DNA of 60,476 nt from Thermoplasmata archaeon. Lineage in GTDB: Archaea; Thermoplasmatota; Thermoplasmata; Thermoplasmatales; Thermoplasmataceae. Both the position numbers and the translations under genes were made by a program. The notes under the pieces are model-generated. The model made no database searches, was not told where the DNA came from, and was given only the letters and a program-made list of their open reading frames with translations. This document shows positions 33,045 to 42,592 of the stretch, piece after piece. Positions within the stretch are counted from its first letter, which is position 1, and each line of letters opens with the position of its first letter. The DNA lies in assembly GCA_021803655.1 (NCBI GenBank), contig JAJZLK010000016.1, forward strand, positions 1 through 60,476, given 5' to 3'.

Positions 33045-33244
33045 TAGCTAATGGCCTTTACCTGCCAAACCAACTGGGGACTTTCTCTAACAACCGGCCT
33101 GTCTCCGCTGGTCCTCAGTTGACTGGAAATAGAAGAGTCGACTTCGTCGGCCCACATACAAGGACCGATCATAGTATCCTGCAGTCGATGAAATCAGATC
33201 ATTATTTATTTGCGGAAGGCGTCAGGGCGAAGGTGAATGGTTAG

Positions 33245-34297
33245 CTGAAAAGATATCTCATACTGGAGGACGGCAGCATTTTTGAAGGCAGATCTACCGG
33301 TTCCCCGCGGGAGTCTTACGGAGAGGTTGTCTTCAACACCTCCATGACAGGCTATACCGAGATTCTAACAGATCCCTCGTACAGGGGGGAGATCATGGTA
33401 TTCTCGTCCCCGACAATTGCGAATTACAGGTGGTCTGAAGAGGCTATGGAATCTGGATCGATCCAGGTTTCCGGCGCAGTGACGCGGGATTCCCATTCAG
33501 TGCTCAGGGGAGGATACTCCCTTGACGAGATCCTGAAGAAATACGACGTACCCGGCATCGACCTTGTCGACACCAGAACATTGATCCTGAAAATCAGAGA
33601 AAGCGGAGTTATGCGTGGAGTCATCAGCGACTCTCCGGACGTACCTGATGCGTTCATGGACACCATGGAGAAGAGCCTGGTCTCGGAAGTTGTGTCGCAG
33701 GAAGTGACTAGGACCGGAGACGGAAGCAGGCCAACATGCCTCCTCATAGATACCGGGGCGAAGAGATCGCTTGTACGCAAAATGTCTCAGGTAGCCGATC
33801 TCATAATTGTTCCATATAATATGGACCCGGCGAAATACTATGGAGAGTCTGACTTCGTGTTCCTTCCCAACGGACCCGGCGATCCGGCACATGAATCCCT
33901 GTCCGGACTGCGGAGGTATATTTCAACAATCGCAGGAGAAAAGCCCCTGATCGGAGTATGTCTCGGCCACCAGATCATATCCCTTGCTTCCGGCTGCAGG
34001 ACTTACAAGATGAAATATGGTCACAGAGGATCAAATCACGCCGTGACCGATGGCAGGAGGACATGGATATCATCCCATAACCATGGATATGCCGTTTCCG
34101 CCGATTCACTTCATGATTCAACCCTGTCCATGGCCCAGTGGGACATAAACGACGGTACCGTGGAGATGGTCAGGAATGAGGATCAGATGATTCTAGCCAC
34201 CCAGTATCACCCGGAGGGTGCACCTGGTTCTCATGATCTATACTGGTTCTTTGATCTCGTCAGGAAGATAGTGGAGGATTCGGTTGCCTCTCGATAA
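33245..34297 (+). CDS. carA: Carbamoyl-phosphate synthase small subunit, apparent CTG start
   Basis: 350 residues if translation begins at CTG 33245 (KRYLILEDGSIFEG). The frame has a TAG at 33242 and no ATG, GTG or TTG that would keep the conserved first beta strands; the first ATG in frame (33344) would remove FNTS and other conserved residues. AAGGTGA lies about nine bases before the CTG and a TATA-like ATTATTTATT at 33201-33210. The glutaminase part shows GVCLGHQ (catalytic Cys) and HPEG. It supplies ammonia to CarB. A one-base deletion after ATG 33237 (MVSLKRYLI) is the alternative explanation of the odd start. Confidence 0.9.
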   Translation: MKRYLILEDGSIFEGRSTGSPRESYGEVVFNTSMTGYTEILTDPSYRGEIMVFSSPTIANYRWSEEAMESGSIQVSGAVTRDSHSVLRGGYSLDEILKKYDVPGIDLVDTRTLILKIRESGVMRGVISDSPDVPDAFMDTMEKSLVSEVVSQEVTRTGDGSRPTCLLIDTGAKRSLVRKMSQVADLIIVPYNMDPAKYYGESDFVFLPNGPGDPAHESLSGLRRYISTIAGEKPLIGVCLGHQIISLASGCRTYKMKYGHRGSNHAVTDGRRTWISSHNHGYAVSADSLHDSTLSMAQWDINDGTVEMVRNEDQMILATQYHPEGAPGSHDLYWFFDLVRKIVEDSVASR

Positions 34298-37200
34298 AAG
34301 CATCCGGCGGGTCCTGGTTATCGGTTCCGGACCGGTTGTCATAGGTCAAGCTGCAGAGTTCGACTATTCCGGATCACAGGCATGCCTTGCACTGAGGGAA
34401 GAGGGCATCACCACAATACTCCTGAACCCGAACCCTGCGTCAATACAGACCGACAGGGAAATCGCAGACAGGATCTATCTTGAGCCGGTGCTCCCCGACA
34501 TGATAGAGGAGATAATACGGAAGGAGAAGGTCGACTCGATCCTGGCATCTGTTGGCGGACAGACTGCACTCAATTCCGTGATAATGCTCCGCAAGCTTGG
34601 AATCATACAGAGAAACGGGGTAAGAATTCTTGGAACACCGGTGGATTCCATTGAACTTGCCGAGGATCGCAGGCTCTTTCATGACCTGATGGACAGGATC
34701 GGGGAGCCTGTTGCCCGCTCAGTAACTCTTGACGCGAAAAATTACAGGAAGAGGGCAGGTGAGATAGACTTCTATCCCGTAATAATTAGGAGTTCCTTCA
34801 GCCTTGGTGGATCGGGAGGAAACATTGCAAAGGATTCCGCGGAGCTCATCGCCACATGCAGCGGGTTCTTTTCATCCCATCCTTCCGAAACAATGGAACT
34901 CGAGAAATCGCTTGCCGGGATGAATGAGCTTGAGTACGAGGTCATACGGGATTCCATGGACAGCTGCATCACGGTCTGCAACATGGAGAACGTCGATCCC
35001 ATGGGGGTCCATACCGGGGAAAGCATCGTGGTCACGCCTGCCCAGACCCTGAGCGACCGCGAACACAACATGCTGAGGGACTCAGCCCTGCGCGTTGTGC
35101 GCAAGCTTGGAATAGTCGGGGCATGCAACATCCAGTTCGCTTTGGATCGAACGAATGGTTCCTACTATGTTGTGGAGGTCAATCCCAGAACATCACGATC
35201 ATCAGCCCTGGCTTCAAAGGCCAGCGGATTCCCCATTGCGAGGATTTCTGCCAAGATTGCCGCCGGATACACCCTGGCAGAGATCAGGAATCCGGTCACG
35301 AAGGATACATATGCTGCATTCGAGCCCGCAATGGACTACGTTACCGTGAAGATACCCAGATGGCCATTTGACAAGTTCCATGTTGATCGTACCATCGGGG
35401 TGCAGATGAAGTCCATTGGTGAGGTGATGGGAATCGGGAGGACTCTTGAGGAGGCCTTCATGAAGGCGGTTGCATCCCTTGAGAATGATCTTTCAAGGAA
35501 CATCAGGCTGGGCGTTACCGACGCACGGCTCATGGAATTGCTTTCCAGGCCTTCCGATCTCAGGCTCCATGCCGTGTTTGAGGCGCTGTTCAGGAACCAT
35601 GACATAGACACCCTCTCCTCCCTTACCGGATATGAAAGGTACTTCCTGATCAAGTTAAGCAACATCGTACGTGAGGTGGAGAAGATCGAGATAGGCCGTA
35701 TGCCGTCAAACCTCGCTGAACTCAAGTCCCTCGGGGTGAGCGACGCGATAATTTCCTCGATCACAAGACTTCGGGAAGTCGATATAACCAGGGCGAGGAT
35801 CGAGGCGGGGCTGATTCCGTCCTTCCGGATCATCGATACCTGCGCAGGAGAATTCAGGTCGGAGACTCCCTATTTCTACTCAACCTATGGAGAAACGGGA
35901 GACATGATAAGGGAGAGTGACCGGAAGAAGGTGCTCATAATAGGGGCAGGGCCAAACAGGATTGCGCAGGGAATTGAGTTTGACTACTGTTCGGTGAAGG
36001 CAGTCCGTGCACTGCGGAAATCTGGCTTCACGGCAATAATGATCAACAGCAACCCTGAAACCGTGTCGACAGATTTCGACGTTTCAGATCGGCTGTTCTT
36101 CGAGCCTGTGACCCTTGAGCATGTGAGCAACGTGGTTGCCATTGAGAAACCGTATGGAGTCATGGTGCAGTTCTCCGGACAGACAGGACAGAACATTGCA
36201 GGCCCCATTGCAGAGATATTCGGCGAAAATATCATACTGGGAACCAGTCCGTCCCAGATCGACCGAGCGGAGAACAGGACAGAGTTTTCCAGGATTCTTG
36301 GAGAGACCGGGTTCCGGCAGCCGGAATACACCTCCATCTACAACCTCGAAGACGCCCTTGGAAAGACCCCGTCAATCGGCCTTCCGGCAATTGTGAGGAG
36401 CAGCTTCGTGATTGGAGGAAGATCCATGGAGATAATTTACGACATGGACGAACTTCTTGAGAGAGTCCGGGAGATCTTCTCCCTCAGCCCTTCGAACCCG
36501 GCGATCATCAGCCGGTACCTGGAAGACGCAACCGAGATCGACGTGGACTTTGTTTCTGACGGAAAGGAGACCGTGATATGCGGGATAATGGAGCACATAG
36601 AGGAGGCGGGCACACACTCTGGTGATGCCACCATGATCCTCCCTGCGTCCCTCTCCCCTGAGATCATGACCGAGATAAAGAGGATGACCGTCCTTCTTGC
36701 GAAAGAGTTCCACATAGTGGGAATAGCAAACCTGCAGATTGCGGTTAGGAACAGCGAGGTGTTTGTCATCGAGCTGAACACCAGGGCGAGCAGGACTGTC
36801 CCCATAATATCCAAGGCAACCGGCACTGACTGGATAGAATACGCAGTCGGGCTGATTATGAAAACTGGAAAGATAGGCGCAGATTCGACACCAATCCCGG
36901 ATGGTTATTTTGTAAAGGTCCCGGTATTTCCCTTTGACAGGTTTGCTGACCTGGACATCCTTCTGGGCCCTGAAATGCGGTCCACCGGAGAAGGGGTTGG
37001 AGTGGGAAAGACCGTTGAGGAGGCAATAGTGAAGGCGTTTACCCTGACCAGCCGGAAACTTTCCGTGCCGACCGCAGTGCTGTTCACCGTGGATGACAGA
37101 CTCAAGAATGCTGCATTGCCGCTTGCGTCCTTCCTTGCTTCAGAAGGAGTGAAAATCTATGCTACACCCGGGACGCACGCGTTCCTTAGGGATAATGGAA

Positions 37201-37457
37201 TCGACTCCAGCATACTCTACAAACTTGAAGATGTAAGGAAACCACTAATTTCCGATGCAATCAGGAGCGGTGAGATATCGACAGTCGTGAACATCCCCGG
37301 GCCGGGAGCCATCAGGGAGGGATTCGAGATAAGAAGGATTGCACTGGCAGGCGGAGTACTGGTTCTCACCAACCTGAGACTTGCGACGGCTTATTTCCGG
37401 TCCGTTATGGGAACCACAAGGCTGGTTCCGCGGGAGATTCAGGAATACCAGCCATGA
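34284..37457 (+). CDS. carB: Carbamoyl-phosphate synthase large subunit
   Basis: 1057 residues, full length, TTG start overlapping the end of carA by 14 bases. Two homologous ATP-grasp halves are visible: VLVIGSGPVVIGQAAEFDY and VLIIGAGPNRIAQGIEFDY mark their starts; VEVNPRTSRSSALASKA and IELNTRASRTVPIISKA their metal and ATP sites. The C-terminal MGS-like allosteric domain (from about residue 935) contains IYATPGTHAFL. It makes carbamoyl phosphate for pyrimidines and arginine. Confidence 0.96.
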   Translation: MPLDKSIRRVLVIGSGPVVIGQAAEFDYSGSQACLALREEGITTILLNPNPASIQTDREIADRIYLEPVLPDMIEEIIRKEKVDSILASVGGQTALNSVIMLRKLGIIQRNGVRILGTPVDSIELAEDRRLFHDLMDRIGEPVARSVTLDAKNYRKRAGEIDFYPVIIRSSFSLGGSGGNIAKDSAELIATCSGFFSSHPSETMELEKSLAGMNELEYEVIRDSMDSCITVCNMENVDPMGVHTGESIVVTPAQTLSDREHNMLRDSALRVVRKLGIVGACNIQFALDRTNGSYYVVEVNPRTSRSSALASKASGFPIARISAKIAAGYTLAEIRNPVTKDTYAAFEPAMDYVTVKIPRWPFDKFHVDRTIGVQMKSIGEVMGIGRTLEEAFMKAVASLENDLSRNIRLGVTDARLMELLSRPSDLRLHAVFEALFRNHDIDTLSSLTGYERYFLIKLSNIVREVEKIEIGRMPSNLAELKSLGVSDAIISSITRLREVDITRARIEAGLIPSFRIIDTCAGEFRSETPYFYSTYGETGDMIRESDRKKVLIIGAGPNRIAQGIEFDYCSVKAVRALRKSGFTAIMINSNPETVSTDFDVSDRLFFEPVTLEHVSNVVAIEKPYGVMVQFSGQTGQNIAGPIAEIFGENIILGTSPSQIDRAENRTEFSRILGETGFRQPEYTSIYNLEDALGKTPSIGLPAIVRSSFVIGGRSMEIIYDMDELLERVREIFSLSPSNPAIISRYLEDATEIDVDFVSDGKETVICGIMEHIEEAGTHSGDATMILPASLSPEIMTEIKRMTVLLAKEFHIVGIANLQIAVRNSEVFVIELNTRASRTVPIISKATGTDWIEYAVGLIMKTGKIGADSTPIPDGYFVKVPVFPFDRFADLDILLGPEMRSTGEGVGVGKTVEEAIVKAFTLTSRKLSVPTAVLFTVDDRLKNAALPLASFLASEGVKIYATPGTHAFLRDNGIDSSILYKLEDVRKPLISDAIRSGEISTVVNIPGPGAIREGFEIRRIALAGGVLVLTNLRLATAYFRSVMGTTRLVPREIQEYQP

Positions 37458-37546
37458 GATATGATCCAGAAACGGAACTGAACGGCTAAGCCATACATGA
37501 ATCCGCCTGCCGATGTTTTTTATTATGATTCAACCATTCACCGGCA

Positions 37547-38467
37547 TTGACGTACTCTGAAACACACTGCACGGTCTGCGGTGCACTGTCCTTCGATCCG
37601 ATCACGTGCAGCTACTGTGGCAACAGTATAGACTCCGGAAGCAATGCTTCCGTAGGAGTCTCTTCTACTCGGAGATACACAGCAAAGAGAATGAGGCAGA
37701 AGGCGATCTCAAGCACAGAATCCCGCACGCATCCCGGAACTTATTTCAACAGGAAGGAACAGAAACTGAGAGAGAAAGTTATCTCCAGGGCGAGCCGGAT
37801 CCTTGGAAAGAACGAGAAAGTCGAGGACGTGTTCACGAGCGACTTCAGGTTAAGCGATCGGTTTCGGAGACTGTCCGTGCTATCAACCATTCTCGTGCTG
37901 ATATTATACTTTGTTGGAGAGGCATTAATTCCTGTCCATCCCGGAGGCGGGCCGATCATACTTCTAATAGCAATATTCTCCTCTCTTGTACCCATTTTCC
38001 TGCCTCTGGTTGTTTGGCTCCTCAGCCATTTCCTGCTTGGGTTTGATCCGAGGAAGCTTGCGTTTGCGGCAACCGGGGAGCGGATAATGATCTTCAGCCA
38101 GAGAGGCAGGTACGTCTCTTCAATCTGGATCAGACAAATGGCCGCTCTTGTTATCGTAAGCAGTGCGTTCCGGGATGGAGAATCTGCCAGCATTATCTTC
38201 CCGCTCCCCTTTGCAGCGGATAAACCGCCGGAACTGGGAGATCACAGATTCGTGGGGCCATATGTCGGAAAGATGAGGAAAATTCTTGGAAAGAAGATCG
38301 GTTACGAATTCTGGAAAGACAATATTGCCTTCGTTGACACCGAGAGTCTGAAGAATATCATCGCCTACATCCAGTCTCATTCTCCGACTCCTGTCCACGT
38401 GTTCAATTACAGAGCAGGAAAGGAGAGCAAACTGCCACAGGAATCCACTCCCGCGTACTTTCAGTGA
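37547..38467 (+). CDS. Zinc-ribbon protein with two membrane helices, unknown
   Basis: 306 residues. The TTG at 37547 follows a TATA-like TTTTTATTATG (37516-37526) at leaderless distance. A zinc ribbon is formed by C8/C11 and C21/C24 (CTVCG, CSYCG). A basic region follows, then two helices (about 106-126 and 131-160), then a C-terminal soluble domain of about 130 residues starting LAFAATGERIMIFSQRGR. The C-terminal part has the look of a bacterial PH-like domain, but I would not assign it. Convergent with the dCTP deaminase gene, 14 bases apart. Confidence 0.6.
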   Translation: MTYSETHCTVCGALSFDPITCSYCGNSIDSGSNASVGVSSTRRYTAKRMRQKAISSTESRTHPGTYFNRKEQKLREKVISRASRILGKNEKVEDVFTSDFRLSDRFRRLSVLSTILVLILYFVGEALIPVHPGGGPIILLIAIFSSLVPIFLPLVVWLLSHFLLGFDPRKLAFAATGERIMIFSQRGRYVSSIWIRQMAALVIVSSAFRDGESASIIFPLPFAADKPPELGDHRFVGPYVGKMRKILGKKIGYEFWKDNIAFVDTESLKNIIAYIQSHSPTPVHVFNYRAGKESKLPQESTPAYFQ

Positions 38468-38481
38468 GGAGACTGCACTTA

Positions 38482-38943
38482 CTAGGTTTTAATTCCCCGG
38501 CTCTCCTGGTAATTTCCGGATCTGTCCGAGTATGACCTGTCAACAGATTCTTCCAGTCTCGTGAACACAAGCTGGGCAATCCTGTCCCCCGAGGCAATCT
38601 CTATCTCAGAGTCCGATCCGTTGAAGAATGAAAGTGTCAGGTTCCCCCTGAATCCTGCATCGATAAAACCGAATGAGCCAAAAATGCCCTTCCTGGCATA
38701 CGATGACCTTATCCAGATCTGGCCGACAACGTTATCCGGGAAATTGAAGAATTCCATGCTGCTTGTGAGGAAATACCTACGCGGGCCAACAACAGCCCTT
38801 CCGGATTCTTCTGTGCCGAGTCGTACCATCCCGACTCTTATGTCGTAACCGTTTGGCGTTACAGATGATGAACTGAAATTCTCCGAGATCAGGAATCCCC
38901 TGCTGACCTCATCTTCGATATGCCGGTCACTGAGTACTGACAT
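38482..38943 (-). CDS. dcd: dCTP deaminase
   Basis: 153 residues, of the dCTP deaminase/dUTPase family. Motifs: VTPNGYDIRVG, WIRSSYARKGIFG, GFIDAGFRGNLTLSF, ASGDRIAQLVF and the C-terminal YQESRGI that closes over the nucleotide. The RSSYARKG and DAGF motifs favour dCTP deaminase over plain dUTPase, though a bifunctional enzyme (dCTP to dUMP) is possible. Together with the dCMP deaminase gene at 8.4 kb it supplies dUMP for dTMP synthesis. Confidence 0.88.
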   Translation of the reverse strand: MSVLSDRHIEDEVSRGFLISENFSSSSVTPNGYDIRVGMVRLGTEESGRAVVGPRRYFLTSSMEFFNFPDNVVGQIWIRSSYARKGIFGSFGFIDAGFRGNLTLSFFNGSDSEIEIASGDRIAQLVFTRLEESVDRSYSDRSGNYQESRGIKT

Positions 38944-38991
38944 GAATGTACCATGGCTATGCTGACTTTATGCTTTCGCTGTGACCGGAAT

Positions 38992-40413
38992 TCATGCCCC
39001 GGACCGTTCCTTCACCCCATATCTGGACAGTACCACATATAGTATTATGGCCGCCGCAAAAGAGACGAAGTAGCTGATGTCCGGGGCATAGGCTCCACCC
39101 AGATATGCAGTGGCAACAAATCCCTCGTAATAGAGGGCAAGTCCGTTGAAGCTCTGGTTGATGAATGCCAGCGACAGGGCAAGCGCTACCACGTATGAGA
39201 TGATGCCGTTCCAGTTGAATGCAGTCTTAGTCAGTCTGAATTCTCCCCTGTGGACTATGAAGAAGTCCGCGATCATTATTCCGATCCATGGAGTGATCCA
39301 GTAATCCAGGAGATAGAGGAAATACTCGTAGTCCTCCGCAAAGGCAAGGTATCCAAAATAAGAGAGGATTACAGCAATTGCAGTCGTGAACACAAGGAGA
39401 ACTCTCCTTGATACCCTTATACCAGTGGTCCTGAATGAAAGCGAGTTGGAATACAGGTTCAGCGCATTTGCTGACAGTCCCCCTAGCACCAGCGTGATCA
39501 GTCCCAGGAAGGCGTACTTCCCAAGAACCGACTGGAGTGGCGCAGCAGGGTTCAAGTAGTTGCTCACACCCGTGAGTACGAAAACAAGCATCCCTGCGAT
39601 CTCCGCCCAGATTGTGGAGAGAACCGCACCGAGGAACGTGTAACCGAAGACCTTTGAACTCTTCGTGCCTGAGGGAAGGTACCTGGAATAGTCCGAGGCA
39701 TATGGTCCCCAGCTCATGATGTAGGAGAAGGAGAGGGCAAAGATAGAAGCAAACAAACCGACAAACGCGTCCGGGGAGAGTGAGGGCGTTGTATATGATG
39801 TTATTAGGGAAACGTTCTGTAGGCTCACCACTGAGATGTATACGAAGAGCACACCTATCACGAGGGACATAATCTTTTCAAAGAGGTGCACAAAACCGTG
39901 CCCGATGTAGGCAAGAACGAACACCAGGAAGGAGATGATGAGGATCGGTATGATGTAGAGGCCGACGCTGAAACTCCCGGCAGAAATCGATCCGCTTGCA
40001 TAGATCATCAGTCCCAGAGCAGACGCGGATATTATTGTGTTGAAGACGAGCCAGCCCGTTGTGTTCATCCACTGCAGGAAGGCCATCACGGAGCCACCTG
40101 AGTTCCCGAATGATCTCCTGCCGAGAACCATCTGCGGATACCCGCTCCTGGAACCCATTCCACTCATAACTGCCAGCAAAATCCCGCCGAACACCGTTCC
40201 GAGAGTCATGGAGAGCAAAGTCCACATGACCGGCATCCCAAGGTAAGCTGCAAGAATGCCCAGTGCAAAGTCGCCAATGGTCAGGTTCGACCCGAACCAG
40301 AGAAAGAATAGCGACGATGGTTTTTGCCTGCGTTCATTCTCAGGAATCATTTCAATATCGTGTTTTTCTTCTAATCTTGTGATCGTGTTTGTGAACACCT
40401 GTTCGGAAGACAC
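38992..40413 (-). CDS. NCS1-family purine/pyrimidine permease
   Basis: 473 residues with 12 membrane helices. The N-terminus IEMIPENERRQKPSSLFFLWFGSNLTIGDFALG and the following GSRSGYPQMVLGRRSFG segment are NCS1 hallmarks (cytosine/purine/uracil/allantoin transporters, symport with H+ or Na+). Substrate cannot be read from sequence; cytosine would fit the deaminases but this is only a guess. GTG start at 40413, preceded by a TATA-like AATATATTATATT at leaderless distance. Divergent from otsA with about 110 bases between starts. Confidence 0.88.
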   Translation of the reverse strand: MSSEQVFTNTITRLEEKHDIEMIPENERRQKPSSLFFLWFGSNLTIGDFALGILAAYLGMPVMWTLLSMTLGTVFGGILLAVMSGMGSRSGYPQMVLGRRSFGNSGGSVMAFLQWMNTTGWLVFNTIISASALGLMIYASGSISAGSFSVGLYIIPILIISFLVFVLAYIGHGFVHLFEKIMSLVIGVLFVYISVVSLQNVSLITSYTTPSLSPDAFVGLFASIFALSFSYIMSWGPYASDYSRYLPSGTKSSKVFGYTFLGAVLSTIWAEIAGMLVFVLTGVSNYLNPAAPLQSVLGKYAFLGLITLVLGGLSANALNLYSNSLSFRTTGIRVSRRVLLVFTTAIAVILSYFGYLAFAEDYEYFLYLLDYWITPWIGIMIADFFIVHRGEFRLTKTAFNWNGIISYVVALALSLAFINQSFNGLALYYEGFVATAYLGGAYAPDISYFVSFAAAIILYVVLSRYGVKERSGA

Positions 40414-40494
40414 ATCAGGTGAGCGTTCAGCACAATATAATATATTCTGATTCCGCGGAAGTCACGGTGGACAATCGTTGCTCACAAATGAGCC

Positions 40495-40509
40495 ATATTA
40501 TATATTATC
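40495..40509 (+). promoter_or_regulatory. TATA box of otsA
   Basis: ATATTATATATTATC, centred 24 bases before the TTG at 40526. The element lies inside the longer in-frame ORF that begins at TTG 40478, so the shorter start is the real one. Confidence 0.55.
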
Positions 40510-40525
40510 AGCCAATCTTATAGGG

Positions 40526-41848
40526 TTGGCGTTTATAGTAGTTACCACCAGAGGTCCGTTCTCCTACGAGAGATCAGCCGGGAAGGAGACCGTCAGGTAC
40601 AACCCCGGAGGAGTTTCAACCAGCCTCAGTCACCTGATGCAGAAGGAGGGAGGCACGTGGATATGCTGGGGAGACGGCAATAACGACAAACAGCATCCTG
40701 ACGAAATCTCGGGCAATTACAGGATCATCAGGGTATTCATCAACGACAGGGAGAGAAGGGGATTCTACGACGATTATTCCAACTCAACGTTATGGCCCCT
40801 CTTCCACTACTTCAGGGAACGGATCAAGTATCCGAAGTCCGCATTCCTCATGTACCGGAAGGTGAACCATGATTTTCTTGAGGCGGTAAAGAAGGTATAT
40901 TCTCCCGGAGACACTATTTGGATCCACGATTACCAGCTCACCCTGCTTCCCGCCATGATCAGGAGTGAGATACCGGATGCGAGGATCGTCTTCACATGGC
41001 ACATACCATGGGTATCCGGAGAGTTCTTCTCAAGCCTGCCTGAGTCTGAGGAGATAATAAAGTCGTTATGCACAAGCAACTGCATAACCTTCCATACGGA
41101 ACTCTACGTGAGGAACTTCCTTGACTCGGTTTCGCAGATCACGGGAGAATCTGAGTCTGTCAGGGGAAAGGTCCACTCAATCCCTCTTGGGATTGATTAC
41201 TCGTACTACCACCGGAAATCTGAGGCACTGCAGAGATCCCCGTTCCATGGAGACCAGAAGGCAATTTTCTCCGTGGACAGGATGGACTATACAAAGGGCC
41301 TTACCTCGAGGGTAAATGCCATAGAGACCCTCCTTGAGGAGCATCCTGATCTCTCGGGCAAGTTTGTATACTACATGGCAGTGAGCCCAAGCAGGACCCA
41401 TGTCAGGGAATACAGGACGTTCAAGAGCGACCTGGAAATGCATATCGGGAGGATTAATGGAAGATTCTCGACCATATCATGGGTTCCAATCATGTACATG
41501 AACAAGAAACTCCCCGAATCATCGCTGATCGGTTTCTACCGCTTCAGCCACGTTGCCCTGATAACCCCGCTCTTTGACGGCCTTAACCTCGTCTCGAAGG
41601 AATTCGTTGCAAGCTCAAGGGATGGCGTCCTCATAATATCGAAATTTGCAGGATCAGCCTCACAACTGACCGGAGCTATAAAGGTCAACCCCAACTCAAG
41701 GGCTGAGATGGCACAGGCAATATATACGGCCCTCAACATGGAACCGGAGGAGAGAAGGGCCAGGCTTGAGCAGATGAAGAAGGACGTTTCAAGGCACAAT
41801 TCCACATGGTGGATCCGACGCATTAAGGAAGTCTCGCGGAGAGGGTGA
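40526..41848 (+). CDS. otsA: Trehalose-6-phosphate synthase
   Basis: 440 residues, a GT20 glycosyltransferase. Leaderless TTG start at 40526, giving AFIVVTTRGPFSYE. Family residues: the donor loop NPGGVSTSLSHLM, IWIHDYQLTLLP, TWHIPWVSGEFFSSLP, GIDYSYY, VDRMDYTKGL and LFDGLNLVSKEFVAS. It makes trehalose-6-phosphate from a nucleotide-sugar and glucose-6-phosphate; trehalose is a compatible solute. otsB follows at once, with the otsA stop inside its ribosome-binding region. Confidence 0.93.
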   Translation: MAFIVVTTRGPFSYERSAGKETVRYNPGGVSTSLSHLMQKEGGTWICWGDGNNDKQHPDEISGNYRIIRVFINDRERRGFYDDYSNSTLWPLFHYFRERIKYPKSAFLMYRKVNHDFLEAVKKVYSPGDTIWIHDYQLTLLPAMIRSEIPDARIVFTWHIPWVSGEFFSSLPESEEIIKSLCTSNCITFHTELYVRNFLDSVSQITGESESVRGKVHSIPLGIDYSYYHRKSEALQRSPFHGDQKAIFSVDRMDYTKGLTSRVNAIETLLEEHPDLSGKFVYYMAVSPSRTHVREYRTFKSDLEMHIGRINGRFSTISWVPIMYMNKKLPESSLIGFYRFSHVALITPLFDGLNLVSKEFVASSRDGVLIISKFAGSASQLTGAIKVNPNSRAEMAQAIYTALNMEPEERRARLEQMKKDVSRHNSTWWIRRIKEVSRRG

Positions 41849-41854
41849 TAGTTT

Positions 41855-42592
41855 CTGGATCGCAGGTTCAGCGAAATTCTTGAGGAATTCAGTACTTTCA
41901 GCAACAAGAGCCCGGAAATATTCCTGGATTACGACGGGACCCTGACAGGACTGATGCCAAGACCCTCAATGGCCGTGCCCGACAGCGAGCTGAAATCTTT
42001 ACTTTCAGGATTTGCTGCAAAGTTCAGCACCACTGTGATCACCGGGAGATCGCTCGAATCCATATTGGGATTCCTTGGGCCGTCATACTCCTACGTGGCA
42101 ATGCATGGGGCAGTCTACTACCATAACGGAATTGTTGAGGAGCTTATCGGGTCCGTCCAGGAATATTCTGCGCTGACTGCAGAGATAGTATCTTCGTCTG
42201 GAACCATGCTGGAACATTTTCCCGGGCTGTTGATCTCGGACAAGAAGGGAGGGGTTCTCTACCACTATGGTTCGATGGATCATGCGCTCCTCCCGGAATT
42301 GGCCAAAGCCGTGGAAAGTGCCGGCAGGAAGGCGGGAATGGAAGTGTACCGGGGAAAGAACGTCCTTGAACTGAGGATTCCTGGAGTGAACAAGGGAACT
42401 GCCATCAGGAAGATCAGGAACGGAAAACCGGCCATGATCGCCGGAGATGATGCCACGGACGAGGAGGCTTTCTCGGCCAACATGGACGCACTCACGATCC
42501 ACATCGGAAATTCTGGAACTGCAGCAAAGTTCAGGCTCTCAGACTTCAGGGAGATGCGATACCTGATGCAGCTAATGATCGATCAGGTCTGA
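41855..42592 (+). CDS. otsB: Trehalose-6-phosphate phosphatase, apparent CTG start
   Basis: 245 residues from CTG 41855. The HAD nucleophile motif IFLDYDGTLTG (D25 and D27) lies upstream of the first ATG in frame (41954), so that ATG cannot be the start. In the same frame a TAG at 41849 leaves only TTT and then CTG; GAGGGTGAT at 41841-41849 is a good ribosome-binding site six bases from the CTG. Other HAD parts: VITGRSLESI, and AGDDATDEEAFS for the last acidic motif. A one-base insertion in the TTT run, restoring GTG 41845, is the alternative. Its end overlaps the convergent nitrilase gene by 21 bases. Confidence 0.88.
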   Translation: MDRRFSEILEEFSTFSNKSPEIFLDYDGTLTGLMPRPSMAVPDSELKSLLSGFAAKFSTTVITGRSLESILGFLGPSYSYVAMHGAVYYHNGIVEELIGSVQEYSALTAEIVSSSGTMLEHFPGLLISDKKGGVLYHYGSMDHALLPELAKAVESAGRKAGMEVYRGKNVLELRIPGVNKGTAIRKIRNGKPAMIAGDDATDEEAFSANMDALTIHIGNSGTAAKFRLSDFREMRYLMQLMIDQV

